Positions 45,602 to 58,162 of a stretch of DNA of 64,000 bases are shown in pieces. The notes below the pieces were generated by a model. That model worked only from the letters and a program-made list of their open reading frames with translations, had not been told where the DNA came from and did no database searches. The translations under genes were made by a program, and so were the position numbers. Origin of the DNA: Voacanga thouarsii (Eukaryota; Streptophyta; Magnoliopsida; Gentianales; Apocynaceae); the NCBI GenBank assembly GCA_026120185.1, contig JANUWF010001176.1, forward strand, positions 7,759,501 through 7,823,500, read 5' to 3'. Each line of letters starts with the position of its first letter. The stretch's first letter is position 1.

Positions 45602-48600
45602 ATGGTGGGAGATTCTTTTAGTTCTTTGGCTGTTATTCTCCGAGAGAATAATCTAACGGATCCAAACTATGTGAACTGGAAGAGGAACCTAGACATAATA
45701 CTCACAGATGAAGAGTATAAGTATGTCCTCTACAAAACTTGCCCTGTTATCGGGGAAGGTTCCACCGCTAAAGAGCGAGAGGCTGAGAAGGCGTGAAAAA
45801 AGGTTGACGAAATGGCACACTGCTACATATTAGCCTCCATATCTAATATGCTCCAGTCAAAACACAAGCACATGGCTTCTGCGTATGATATTAGCCAGTC
45901 ACTAGCCACTATATTCGCGAACAAGAGCCGGCCCGCAAGGCAGGAGGCTCTTCGAACAATAATTAACACTAAGATGGCTAAGGGAGCATCAGTCAGAGAG
46001 CACATGCTCAAGATGATTGCTTCTTTCAAGGAAGCAGAAATCTTAGGGGCTGTCATTGACCCCGAGAGCCAAGTGGACATGGTTCTCGAGTCTCTACCGG
46101 GTTCCTTTACTCAATTCAAGTTGAATTACAACATGTATAAGTTAAACATGAGTTTAACTGAGTTAATGAAGGAGCTCCAGATAGCGGAGAAAGTCATGAA
46201 GCCTCAATCAAAGGCTATGATTGCTAAGGCTTCTTCCTCTAGAACTAGGCCTAAGCCTAGAAAGTTCAAAAGGAAGAAGGGAAACGCAGTGGCCTAGCCC
46301 AAGTCCCAGCCCAAAGACAAACCCAAGGGCAAGTACTTCAAATGTGGGAAGAAGGGACACTAAAAAAAGGAGTGTCCAGATCTAAAAACCCCACAGGTAA
46401 TGTTTTCTATATAGAGTCTATATCAATGGTTGGATCAACTTCCAATTGGATTGTTGATTCAGGGGCCACTGATCACATCTGTAACTCCTTACAAGGGTTT
46501 AGAAAGATTAGAAGACTCAAGAAGGGCGAACATGGGCTACGTGTGGGAAATGGAGCATAAGTTTAGGCCCTTGTAATGGGAGAGCTAGATCTTATTTTTT
46601 ATTGTAATAGAATAGTGGTTTTAAAAGATATTTTATATATACTTGGATTTCAATAGAATTTGATTTTAGTTGCGAAACTAATAAATCAAAGATATTCTGT
46701 ATTTTTTCATTCTGGTATATCTATTAGTAGAGATAGAGAAATTTTATGTACTGGGCACATGTATAAAAATCTATTCTTCTTAAACCCTATTAATACTCAA
46801 TTAAATAACGCTCAATCTGAACCTTTAACTAGGAAGAGAAAGATCAATGTCAATGGCTTATATCTTTGGCATCTAAGATTAGGTCATATCAACTCAACCA
46901 GGATTCAGAGGTTAATCTATGATGGGCCTTTGGGCTCATTGAGATTGAAAAATTGGCCTCAGTGTGAATCCTGCCTAATGGGAAAGATGACCAAAAGGTC
47001 TCTTACCCCAAAGGCAGATAGTGCCAAGGAGATATTAAGTCTTGTTCACATTGATGTGTGTGGTCCCTTGTCTATACCAGCGAGAAGGGGGTTTGAGTAC
47101 TTTATCACTTTTACGAATGATTGTACAAAGTTTGGTTATATTTACTTGATGAGACACAAGTCTAACTCTTTTGACAAGTTTAAGGAGTTTAAGGCTGAAG
47201 TAGAGCGTCGGACAGGTAAACTGATCAAGACCTTACGATTGGATCGTGGTGGAGAGTGCCTCTTTGGTGAATTCAAGGACTACATGGTACATTATGGGAT
47301 AGTATCCCAACTTTCTGCATTGAGGACACTTCAGTAGAACGAGTAGAATAAAGAAGGAACAGGACATTGATGGAAATGGTTCGAAGCATGACATCTTATG
47401 CTACTCTTCCAGTGTCTTTTTGGGGATATGCCTTGGAAACAGAGGCATACATTCTAAACTTGGTACTTTCCAAGTCAGTACCTAGAACTCCTTATGAGAT
47501 GTGAACTGGGCATAAGACAAGTCTGAATCATCTCAAGATATGGGGTTGTCTAGCTTATATACTGATCAAGGGAGATAAGTTGGAACCAAGATCAGACTTA
47601 TACTATTTTGTTGGGCATCCAAAAGGGACAAAGGGTGGTTACTTTTATCATCCTAAGGAGTAGAAAGTACTGGTTAGTACTAATATTAGATACTCAGAGG
47701 ATGATCCGAGTACTTCTACTAAAGGTTCAATTAGGTTAGAACTTAAGGAGAAGTTATCTTCAGAATCAACTTCTTCTGACCCAATTATAGAACAAGAAGA
47801 GGCACAACCTCAAGAGCCTGTACAAATGGAGCCTCGTCATAGTGGGAGAGTGTCTAGGATTCTAGAAAGATGGATTGGAGAAGCATTCGAGCTAGTCTTT
47901 GACCATCAGGAACAAGTCCCCACTAGATACGAGGAGACTATTACTGATGCCGATGCAAATCTATGGCATGAAGCAATGAAAGTCGAGATTGAGTCTATGT
48001 ACTTCAATTAGGTTTGGGATCTTGTAGCTTCACCTAGAGAGATAAAACCCATTGGGTGTAAGTGGATATACAAGAAGAAGAGGGGAGCGGATAGGAAGGT
48101 GAAAACCTTCAAAGTTAGACTTGTGGCGAAAGGGTATACTCAGAAAAAGGGAATCGATTATGAGAAAACCTTTTTCCCGGTAGCCATACTTAAGTCTATC
48201 CGCATCCTTCTTGTCATCGTATGTCATTATGACTACGAGATATGGCAAATGGATGTCAAGACATCATTTTTAAATGGCCATCCTAGCGAAGACATTTATA
48301 TGTCCCAACCGCAAGACTTTATTGCTAAAGGCCAAGAACATATGATTTGCAAGCTTAAGAAGTCTATTTATGGACTTAAGCAGGCATCGAGGGCATGGAA
48401 CATTCATTTTGATGAAACTGTAAAGTCTTATGATTTTATTCAAAACGAGAATGAACCATGTGTGTATAGGAAATTTGAAGGTATTAATGTGGTTTTTGCT
48501 GTCTTGTATGTGGATGACATTCTACTCATTAGAAATGATACTGGGGCATTGTCATCTACAAAGGTTTGGCTGTCTAGTTAATTCAGTATAAAAAATTTGG

Positions 48601-49489
48601 AAAAAGCCAGTTACATTCTCGGGATTAAGTTTCTTAGAAATAGGAACTAAAGAATGTTAGGGTTATCCCCAACGACATACATTGACAAGATGCTGGTCAA
48701 GTATAGCATGGACTTATGCAAGGGTACTCTAATTCCTTGTAGATATAGGTTGTCTTTTTGTTCAAAGGACCATCCTAAATTTCAAGAAGAAAAAGACAGA
48801 ATAAGCAGGATTCGCTACACTTCAACTGTGGAAGTGTCATGTACGCCATGTTTTGTACTAGGTCAGATATCTGTTTTGTTGTAGGCGTAGTTAACAGATA
48901 TCAGTCAAACCCTGAGGAGGTTCATTGGCAAGCTATAAAGCATATTCTCAAGTACCTCAAGGGAATGAGAGATTCTATGCTGGTTTACAAGGCTAATGAC
49001 TTAGTTCCTACAGGATACACAGATTCAAACTTCCAGGCAGATAAGGATGAGAGAAAATCCACTAGTGGATATGTCTTCACCTTGTCTGGAGGAGCCATTT
49101 TATGAAGGAGTATCAAGCAATCTTGTATTGCTAACTCAACCATAGAACCTGAGTATGTGGCAGCTTCGGAGGCATCCAAGGAAGTAGTTTGGCTCCGGAA
49201 GTTCCTTTCAAAACTTGGAGTCATGCCACATATGGACAGGCCGATTGTGATGTATTGTGACAACATTGGAGCAGTATCTCAATCCAAAGAACTTAGGAAC
49301 CACAAGAAGGGGAAGAACAACGAGAGGAAGTACCGCCTGATCCGAAATTTCATCCAAAGATAGGAAATCGTGGTGGAACAGATTGTTTCAGAGAACAATC
49401 TGGCAGATCCATTCACCAAGCCTTTGTCTAAGAGAGTCTTCAAGAGACACTTAGATGCCATAGGGGTGGGCACCTACGGATTTACTTAG
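45602..49489 (+). pseudogene. Copia gag-pol polyprotein, best preserved in the window
   Basis: Gag starts MVGDSFSSLAV at 45602; a TGG-to-TGA stop is at 45796-45798; gag resumes to 46297 and ends with a CAG-to-TAG change. The zinc knuckle near 46340 has its first Cys changed to Tyr and its Trp changed to a stop. Protease W-I-V-D-S-G-A-T-D-H is intact near 46450-46480. Integrase runs through 46660-47337 and then breaks by frameshift near 47330; the [16 protein letters not shown] part follows. RT 48099-48581 has SIYGLKQAS and an intact LYVDDILL near 48500. RNase H covers 48839-49464 and ends with a TAG at 49487-49489. About a dozen stops or shifts, most of the G-to-A or C-to-T type. The exact copia lineage is not assigned. 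Confidence 0.94.
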
Positions 49490-49495
49490 TCTTAG

Positions 49496-49511
49496 AGTGC
49501 AAGTGGGAGAT
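49496..49511 (+). other. Polypurine tract of the 42019 copia
   Basis: agtgcaagtgggagat before the 3' LTR, identical to the tract of the 13835-22866 element. Confidence 0.88.
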
Positions 49512-51364
49512 TGTTGGGAAATATACCCTCTTAGACTAGGTTTCTAATGTAAACATTGAATATTTTAATAAAAGAATTTATTCTCAGAAATTGTTTATGA
49601 ATTTACATTTTATTTGTGCATAATTACGTTTGGAAAAGACTCATTGTGTTTAAGTAAGTGGTCCATGTGAATGGTGGTCTTTTACAGTAAAGTATGGATC
49701 ATGGGTTACTTAACACATAAATGTTTGTTCTTAACTGATTGATAAGAATGTGAATCTCATAATATCCTGGTTATTATGTTATGAATTCCAAATGAAAAAT
49801 GGCTTACCTTTAGCCAGTGAGTAGTCCACTCACTTCATGACATAAGTGTATTTCGAATACGTAGAATAGGACCTGTAGTAGTGGTTTCTTAAAGTACTAT
49901 ATGGTAGAAACCTAGACTACTACTACTACTACAGCATGGACTAGTACTCTACGACTCGAGTATGAGTTGGTGGTCTGACGAAGCTGGAAGCATGTACTTT
50001 GATATATTTTAGTTGAGGTTCTATCGTAGGACCAATATACTTGCATGTTAGGTATGTGTGACTAGTTGGTTAAGGCAGACTTGTACAAGATAATTTCTAT
50101 ACTATATTGCCCCTTGTGGTTGTTTGAATGATCTTAATATCTAGGGCCTTGGGAAACATGACTTGGATGTTTGCTTTAGAGTAGCTTCCTTGGAAAGGGG
50201 AAACAATTCAGGAAGTCGTGAATCATTGGACTAGAAGTCTAAGGATGGTAGATGTCATTTAGAGAGGTGTTAGTACTTTTCTTCCTCTCAAATGCACGGC
50301 GATGTGTAAAGGGGTATTTTAGTCATTTCACCTGTAGGTCGGAGACTTTGCTAACGCGGCATTGTCCTTGGGGTCAATATTTTCTTATGGTGATATTAGA
50401 AAATATTTAAAATGCAAAATACAGCTATTTATATGGCAAGAGTATTTTGGTCATTTTAGTAGCTAAGGCGGTGTGTCTTTTGGTCCCTAGTATAGGCCGT
50501 AAGTCCTAATTATACACAGGCTAAGGAATTGGTCTTAAATTAAATTAAATATAATTTATTTTATTTAAATAGCCTTATTTAATTATTGGGTTAGAATAAA
50601 ATAAAGGTCCACAGAGAGAGAGAGAGAATTAATTAAATTAGTTTTGTGGGTTAATTAACTGTTCAGGGCTTTGGCCCAGTTTGAATAGTTAAAAATTGAC
50701 CTGGGACTAAACTAATGTAGTCTTGTTAATTGGACTAGTTTATTTGGGATGAAAAATTAGTTATTTACTGGGCCATTTATTTGGTTCTAATTAGAATAAT
50801 TAATTTAGTCCAAAAGGTTAAACTAAGAGTCCAATGGGCCAAATTAAAGTCTTAGAAATTTCTGGATATTAGCCTGGGATAAGAGTCATGGATATACTAT
50901 GATGCTTTGAGGTTATCAAGTTTTTTATGGGATTGGAAAATAAATAAAAAAAAAGAAAAAAAATCATGATAGAGGTTGAAAAACAAGAGGCGCAGTTTTT
51001 TTAGCTTTGAAAGACTCCTTTTTCCTCTCCAAAAACTTCTTCTCTGTGTGCATCGTTGTTTGCTAGACAGAGAACTGTTTTTCCACCATTCCTTAGGCTT
51101 GTGAGTCTTCACCAAGCGTGGATTAGGCAGGTCATATATTGGAAGATCGAGAGGAAGTTTGGCGTTCACATACATGCATAGACGCAGTAAGAGGCTTGCA
51201 GGAATTGCACCAAAGGTTTCCACCAGTGCGCCTATCCCAATTCCGGATATTCCAGTCCAGCCACGTTTGAGAAACATAAGTGGTAAAGAAATCACAATTT
51301 CAGCCGATGAATTTTTTTTGTTCTTCTGTTTGTTTGTTGTGATTCGTTTGCCTTTTAATCTTCA
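49512..51364 (+). repeat. 3' LTR of the 42019 copia
   Basis: 1853 bp, TGTTGGGAAATATACC to TTCA, followed by tggag. Open frames within it on both strands (for example 50897-51295 minus) are LTR shadows. Confidence 0.95.
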
Positions 51365-52578
51365 TGGAGTCCTTATAAGACCGCCTATGGGATGGATATT
51401 AGATACAATATAAAGTAAACAAAAGTAGTTGAGATGGTCAATAAATGATTTATCATTCCTAAGAGTATAGGAGCATATCTCATGGCTACTTGTATGGAAT
51501 CATTACTCAGGAAGTCCTTGGCCAACACGACTATGTGTTGGAAAGAGTTCAAATTGATACACTTGCTAAGTAATAGATTTTGGAACAAGTACTAATAAAT
51601 TCAGGTTGGAATTAATTATATTCTTGTAAGAGTTGGCTCTCTAAAATCAAATGAGATATAGTATGATGAAAGGGGATTATTACACTGATGTTTCTCTATT
51701 GAAAGGTTCATGTCTTTTAAATGTGAATTTATTAATTGTAGAATTAAAAAATTAATTTTAATTATATTATTAATTATTAATTCTATAGTAATTAGAATTA
51801 ATTCATATTTTGCTACTAATAAACCGAAAAACCTAATAAGTTACACACAATATAGGAATGGGTACTTAAGATATTATCTGACAACATTATAGGTTAATTT
51901 GTGAGAAGAAATAATTATGGGCTAATTATAATGTATTATAATTAGTTAGGTGAAATTATAATTTTTAAACTCATCTAGGCAAGTTATAAATAATGTTATA
52001 ACTTAATGGACCTAATTGTTGTTATTGAAATCCTAAAGCCCACAATATTGAAAAAAAAAACCAAAATTAATTGTTTCCTAAAGAATCAGGAAATGATTTC
52101 TTTTTCTTGTATATATGATTTACATTGTGGTTGTGATAGACATGGACAAGGAATTGATTCTTTGTTTTTGGAAAAAGAAGCGGCCGCACAGTAGGAACCA
52201 TATATCACATATATGCTATCATATAAGCTCTTCATTTCATTTGAAAATAGAAAAGCTTTTCTCGTTTTTCTTCTCCAAATTAAAACCCCTAGCCACCAAT
52301 AAAATTTTTCATCACAAAATTTTAGTGATTTTTGAATACATCCTCGTGTGGATCAATATTAGAGAAATTCCTATTATTGGAATTTGGAGGTTTATGCTTG
52401 GACAATCTTTCAGAATGGTTCTGCGTACGAAGGAAAATTTTAAAAGCTACATTTTTGAGGTAATTAATTTTTTCTTTCCTCTTCTAACCCGTTTTATTAT
52501 ATACGAATGATCCTTTGAATAAATTTCATTTTATTTTTCTAGTGCGTGTAAACTAGCTTGCATGATCAAAATCCAACA
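51365..52578 (+). mobile_element. Outer copia 3' LTR, segment 2
   Basis: Begins with tggag and ends ATCCAACA at 52578. It contains the empty site for CACTA-1 (about 51903-51915) and lacks the 4.3 kb insertion present in the 5' LTR. Frames 51710-51892 and 52006-52510 are not genes. Confidence 0.9.
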
Positions 52579-53519
52579 AAAGGTATCTTCAAGGGGGAGA
52601 TTCAAGAAGGAGAAAACCCAACTTGTTTAAGAGTTTATTTTCTTCTCTCTTATGTATCTTTTCTTATTTTTTGTTGAGCATTGGTGATTCATTTTGTAAT
52701 TAAAAAGTTAAACCTTTATATTTGTTAGATCTTGACTTATATTATGATTTATTAAATTCTATTTTGGTATTCAATAATTTGATTGGTGTTGGGTTGTTGA
52801 TTGTTGGGTCTTAACTTTAATGATTTTGAGAGATGAGGTTAAAGCAGAGTGGCTCGATTAATTGATCTACTAGATGGGTTTGCCCTTAATTAACTCGAGA
52901 GAGAAAGAGAGAGGTTAAGGATGTAGAACTAGGTAATTGAAGAGTCATAGGATTGCCTAGATATAGGGACACTATTTCTCCCAAGTGGAGAATGGGTAAT
53001 TACTCTTATACTCCTTCAACTAGGTTAGTGAAATAGAGATGCCCACTAATAAGGTTGAGAGTAAAAGATTTATAACTTGAGGGAGAGTGGGTCTTTATTT
53101 AGATTACCTAATTGGTGCTAATATGGAGTCTCAATAGGTCTATTTTAGTTGATTGAGGTTTAGCTTGATAATGTGGAATGCCTTTTGAATCACATGACAT
53201 ATCTTTCTTTTCTTAAGGATGCTTGGTGATCGAAGGAGAATTTTTAGGTATATTTTGATAGGTTGGTCCCCCTTCCTATTTGTTACCATCCTAATGAGAT
53301 AATTTACCAAATAATGAAATAAGGGCGTAGTGAAGTATTTCCCACCTTCCTGAGGGATACGATACTTACCAACTAGAACTTTATGCTACACAATGGGTAT
53401 AGTTGCCCAAATATGTATTGTGCAGGAGTGATTTTCGTATTTTATAATTAAACTTGATTAATTTGTGTGAATTGAGAATATCTCTTATGCATAAGAATAT
53501 ACACACAAAGTACACATTA
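52579..53519 (+). mobile_element. 5'-truncated LTR of an Athila-like gypsy element
   Basis: R/U5-style region in the same general layout as the LTR at 58163-59680, ending tacacatta just before a degraded primer site. It starts at the outer copia boundary, so its left part may have been separated by that insertion. Identity is inferred from position and the following primer site. Confidence 0.5.
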
Positions 53520-53525
53520 AGTTTT

Positions 53526-53544
53526 TTACATCGTTGCTAGGGAT
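53526..53544 (+). other. Degraded Athila-type primer-binding site
   Basis: ttacatcgttgctagggat, alignable with tggcaccgttaccggggat at 59687-59705 (Asp-tRNA-type site common in Athila elements), with several transitions. Confidence 0.6.
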
Positions 53545-54330
53545 TAAATGGTAATATTTTGAAATGCTTGAGTTTTGTTAATTTGGTTTTGTACCTAGGT
53601 AGTTTTACATGTTATTTGTGGATAAGTGTTTGTATGTGTACTTTAGATTTGAATCTATTTATGTAAGTGTATTTGAGAATTTTCTTATTGTTGTTATGAA
53701 AGTTTTGTTTTTGGTTGAAAATTTGGAAACTTACTATTTCATTGATTGATTGATTGATTCTTTGGTATATTAGTCATTGATTTGTTGGGTAAATGATATA
53801 TAGCTAACCTTTTGTTTTAAGTACATATTGAGATTTTTAGTGATCCAATTCTTTAGGGAACCTTCTTCAATTTGGGAGCAATGATGAACAATATCTCATA
53901 GATAAATCTTACTAAGGATGACAGAAATGGAGGAGCCACATTCAATGGAAGGCTTTTTGTGTGATTTTATAGTTACGACGGACTCCTATTTTGATATAAT
54001 GGAAGCTTTGTTTGAGGAATCAAGAGGGTCTTCTTTCCACACTAGATGGCTAAATTAAACTATTGGCAAGCTTACTTAAGAATGAAGATGCAAGAGAACA
54101 AGTGGAATCAATCATATTGAAAAGTGGGAAGTAACTAGATAGTCTAGTAAAATCTACACAAGAAAATAGAGGTACAACACATGACGAGTAGAAAGTAAAG
54201 TGTAGTTATAGAGATGAATATGCGCCAGTTGAGGCGACCAAACTAGTATTGGTCGAAGCTTCTAAAGAAAAAAAAGTTTAGAGACAAGCACACAACTCTA
54301 AACCACCCATTCTATATCTAAGCTGGTTGA
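53545..54330 (+). other. Athila-like leader / lost gag region
   Basis: Less than 0.8 kb separates the primer site from the gag-protease linker, so most of gag is deleted. Scattered codons only; no continuous frame. Confidence 0.45.
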
Positions 54331-55090
54331 AAAAAATGAAAGAAGAGCAATACAAGTAGTTCTTGGAATTGTTTAAGCAGTTGCATATTAATATTCCCCT
54401 TATCGAAGCACTCACACAAATGCCTAAATATGCTAAATTCTTGAAAGACGTCTTCTTGAAAGAAATCCTGTCTAACAAAAAGAACTTGGAAGAACTATCT
54501 ATTGTGGTATAGAATGAAGAATGTTCTGCCATCTTCCAACACAAAAAAGAAAAAAGCTGCCACAAAACTGAAAGATCCAGGGAGTTTCTCTATCCTTTGC
54601 ATGATTAGTAGTATTACTATTGGCATTGCATTGGCGGATTTAGGGGCTAACATAAATCTGTTGCCATATAGCACTTTCTACAAGTTAGGCCTAGGTGAAA
54701 GAAAACCTACTAGGATGAGTATTCAATTAGCACCTAGATCTATCAAATATCCTAGACGAATTGCAGAGAATTGTAAAGGTTGGCAAATTTATTTTCCTAA
54801 TAGATTTTTTTATTCTTGAAATGGATGAGAATTCTAAGGTTCCCTTGATTCTAGTTAGACCTTTCCTAACTACTTCAAAAACAATTATAGATATTCATGA
54901 GAGAAAGTTGACAATAAGAGTTAAGGATGAGGAAGTTGTTTTTGGAATTTCTGAGGGCATGAAATATTCATCTAGCGAAGATGGTTCTTGCTTTATGATT
55001 GATATTCTTTATGAGTGCATTTCTAATTTTGTGCAGGAACGGTTTGTTCATTTGTCTGAGAATGAGATGTTGGAAAAAGTTGAGCAATAA
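54331..55090 (+). pseudogene. Athila-like gag C terminus and protease
   Basis: One frame reads FLELFKQLHINIPLIEALTQ and then MPKYAKFLKD, the hallmark pre-protease segment of Athila/Tat gypsy elements. The protease follows in frame 54502-54819: KLKDPGSFSI, then ADLGANINLLP with the D-L-G-A active-site form usual in Athila, then YKLGLGERKPTRMS. A frameshift near 54770 leads into frame 54761-55090 (VPLILVRPFL, expected G-R-P-F-L). Broken, not functional. Confidence 0.85.
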
Positions 55091-57480
55091 ACTCAAGAAT
55101 TATCGGCACATATAGAGCACTCCAAGGATAATTTTGAACTAACAGCTTTTGAAGTCATTGAGAAGTCAAGTTTAGGGAAGATGAGATCATCTATTGAGGA
55201 CCCACCAAAGCTAAAATTGAATGAGCTTCCTGATTATCTGGAATGTATATTTTTAACCCAAGGAAACAATTTGCCAATGATCATTACAAAGGATTTGAAG
55301 AAAGAGTAAAAGTAAAAATTAGTTCAAGTTCTACAAAAACATAAGAAAGCTATAGCATAGAGGCTGACAAATATAAAAAGGGATCAATCCTTCTTTCTAC
55401 ACATATAAAATCTTACTAGAGGAAGATGCAAAATCATACACCCCAATAAAGGTTGTATCCCAACATGAAAGAGATAGTTAAGGGTGAGCTAATCAAGCTA
55501 TTGGATGCAAGAATTATGTACCCTATTTCAGACAGCATGTGGATGAGCCCGGCATAGGTAGTACCAAAGAAGGAAGGCATGTCTGTGGCACCTAACAAGA
55601 AGAATGAGCTCATCCCTATGAAGCTCATCTTAGGATGGAGAATGTATATTTATCACAAGAAACTAAATGAAGCTACGAGAAAAGATCACTTCCCCCTTCT
55701 TTCAATTGATCAGATGCTGAAAAACTAGCTGGACATATGTATTACTATTTCCATGGTGGATTTTTTGGTTTCCTACAAATTCCTATAGCTCTTGAGGACA
55801 AAAAAAAAAAACTACGTTCACTTACCCTTTTGGAACTTTTGCCTATTGGTGTATACTTTTTGAATTGCGCAATGGGCTTGGGATGTTTCAAAGGTGTTTG
55901 GTGGCTGTTTTTGAAAGATTAGTTAGAGAGATAATAGAGGTGCTCATGGATGACTTTTTTATTTTTGGGAACTTTTTTGAGTTGTGTTTGCAAAATTTGG
56001 AAAGAGTACTCCAATGAAGTGAGAAAACAAATTTTGTATTAAATTGGGAGAAATGTCACTTTATGGTTTAAAAGAAAATCATTTTAGGACACAAGATATC
56101 AAGGAAGAGTTTGGAAGTAGATAAAGCAAAAATTGAAGTTATTAAGAAACTTCTTCCACCTACATTTATGAGAGCAATTCGTAGTTTTTTTTTTTCGTCA
56201 TGCAAGATTCTACAGAAAGTTTATACTAGAATTTTCAAGGATTTCAAAACTGCTGACCTCCCTACTCGAGAAAAACACTCCTTTTAACTTTGATGATAAG
56301 TGTTTAGCCACCTTTAATACCTTGAAACAAAAGCTAGTTAACTTCCCCATTTTAATATCTCCGAATTGGTCACTTCTATTTTAGTTAAAATGTGGTGTGA
56401 GTGACTTCACAGTGAGGGTTATGCTTGGACAGTGATATGGGAAGCATTTTTAGCCGATTTACTATGCTAGCAAGACTCTAATTGCTATCCAAGCAAACTA
56501 TACCATAGTTGAAAAAGAGCTTATTGCTATAGTTTTTGTCTTTGATAAATTTCGTGTATATCTTGTTCTTTCTAAAGTTATTGTGTACACTGATCATTCT
56601 ATATTGAAATACCCTCTTGCAAAACATGATTCTAAGCCTAGATTGATCCGATGGGTTTTATTGCTATAGGAGTTTGATTTGGAGATTAAGAACAAAAAGA
56701 GAGTTGAGAATTTAGCTACTGATCATCTATCCAAATTAGAGAGTCCTCAATTGGAACCATTAAGGAAAGAAGAAATTCATGATAGATTTCCTAATGAGCA
56801 GTTATTTTAGATTAATAGAAGAATGCTTCGGCTGTATAGTTTGCAAATTTTGCCAACTTCTTAGAAGTAGGAATCCTTCTAACTAAGCTTACATCTGGAA
56901 AAAAAAAAAAAAAGGTTTCTCTCTGACATCAAATACAATTTCTGGGAAGACCCCCATCTATTTCAAAGATGTGCTGACCAAGTGATTCGGGGATTTTTTG
57001 ATCATGTTGAGGCTCAAGATATTTTGAGACATTGTCATGACAGCCCAGTTGGAGGTCACTATCAAGCTAAGAACATGCCCAAAAAGTTTTTGGCTGTAGA
57101 TTTTATTAGCCATCAATATTCAAGGATGCATATAGGTTTGTTAAAGATTATGACAAGTGTCAGTGAGCTGATAATATTTCTAAGACTTCTAAAATGCCTT
57201 TGATAGTTTTTTAAGCTTATAAAATCTTTTACTATTGGGAGATTGACTTCATAGGACCTTTTCCTAGTTCCTATAGAAATAAGTACATTCTGGTTGCAGT
57301 TGATTCTATGTCCAAATGAGTTGAGGCATAGGCTTTACCCACCAATAATACTAGGGTCATGATTAAGTTTCTTAAAAAGTTGTTCACCTGTTTTGTAGTC
57401 ATAAGAGTTCTCATTAATGATAGAAGTACACATTTTTGTAACAATCAGCTGGAAAAAGTACTTAAACGTTAGGTGTCTCT
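55091..57480 (+). pseudogene. Athila-like pol remnants (RT, RNase H, integrase)
   Basis: RT pieces at about 55390-55920, including FGFLQIPIALED (the F-x-Q-I-P-I-A box), heavily frameshifted. RNase H at about 56560-56760 reads [20 protein letters not shown] and ends NLATDHLSKLE. The integrase zinc-binding region at 56982-57080 reads ILRHCHDSPVGGHYQA (H-x-C-H pattern). Further integrase traces run to about 57430. An A-rich insertion near 56900 and many stops are present. Confidence 0.85.
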
Positions 57481-58162
57481 TATAAGTTGGTTACTCCATA
57501 CATCCCCAAACTAGTGCTGATAGAAATCCTTCTAAGTTCCAAGGTATATCCATAGAAAGGGGAAGAAAAACTAAACCCCCATTCATGACTACTTAGTGGA
57601 TCCCAAATTATAAAGGCTTCCTAAGAAAAAAGCAATCATGTCAAGCTACCAAACTAAAAAATATAAAGATCATGAAAAATGGGTACCTAAAGGAAAATTA
57701 AAAGAAGTCAAATTCACCTAACAATTCATATGAAGGGTCAAAAGTACTTATTGTAAAGTAAATGAGAGCATAAAGATCGCATTTGGAGTGTAGGAAATAG
57801 GGGGTGCTTGGCCTAAAGCATGGGCATACACCTGACTGTGCATTTAGTAGAAAAATTAGCTCCCAATAATTTAGGTGCATGGCCAGTTACATGATCGTGC
57901 ATGAAGTTGTGCACCATGCATGGCCAGTTGACTGGCCCGTACACAGGCATTGAATTCTCATCCTATCCCTGGCACGGGTGTGCAGCACATTTTCATGACC
58001 ATGCAACACCCCTAAAGACATTTTAGTACTTGTTTTAATTTAGTTTTAGCTTCCTTTTAAATTCCTACGAATTGTACTGTTGTTTAAGGCCACAAGACTT
58101 ATTTTTAGGCCACTTTTAAGTAGGATTAAGCCATCCTAAATACCTTTGTGCTTGTGGTGTAT
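57481..58162. other. Athila-like 3' region, no gene seen
   Basis: Non-coding. At about 57800-58010 phrases of the type gtgcatggccagttac, catgcatggccagttgactg and ggcacgggtgtgcagcac recur. No purine tract precedes 58163, so the LTR there belongs to a different element. Confidence 0.45.

Larger units (their letters stand above)
42019..51364 (+). mobile_element. Full-length copia retrotransposon nested in the outer copia 3' LTR
   Basis: LTRs 42019-43863 and 49512-51364, both starting TGTTGGGAAATAT and ending TTCA. Perfect 5-bp target duplication tggag (42014-42018 and 51365-51369). Primer-binding site, leader, gag-pol and purine tract are all in plus sense. Same family as 13835-22866 (opposite strand): gag, RT and LTR ends align easily. 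LTRs differ by roughly 7% over the first 270 bp by eye. Confidence 0.96.
6010..52578 (+). mobile_element. Outer copia retrotransposon (plus strand), multiply interrupted
   Basis: Reconstructed from LTR pieces and gag-pol pieces on both sides of five later insertions or duplications. The 3' LTR starts TGTTAGTGTTATGCCC at 41494 after the purine tract acaagtgggagtt and ends ATCCAACA at 52578. The 5' LTR ends ATCCTACA at 29607. Homology between LTRs is plain at 6042-6296 versus about 51467-51712, 12090-12317 versus about 51716-51915, and 28929-29607 versus about 51915-52578. The first ~0.6 kb of the 5' LTR is missing. After subtracting insertions about 7.6 kb remains. Confidence 0.85.
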
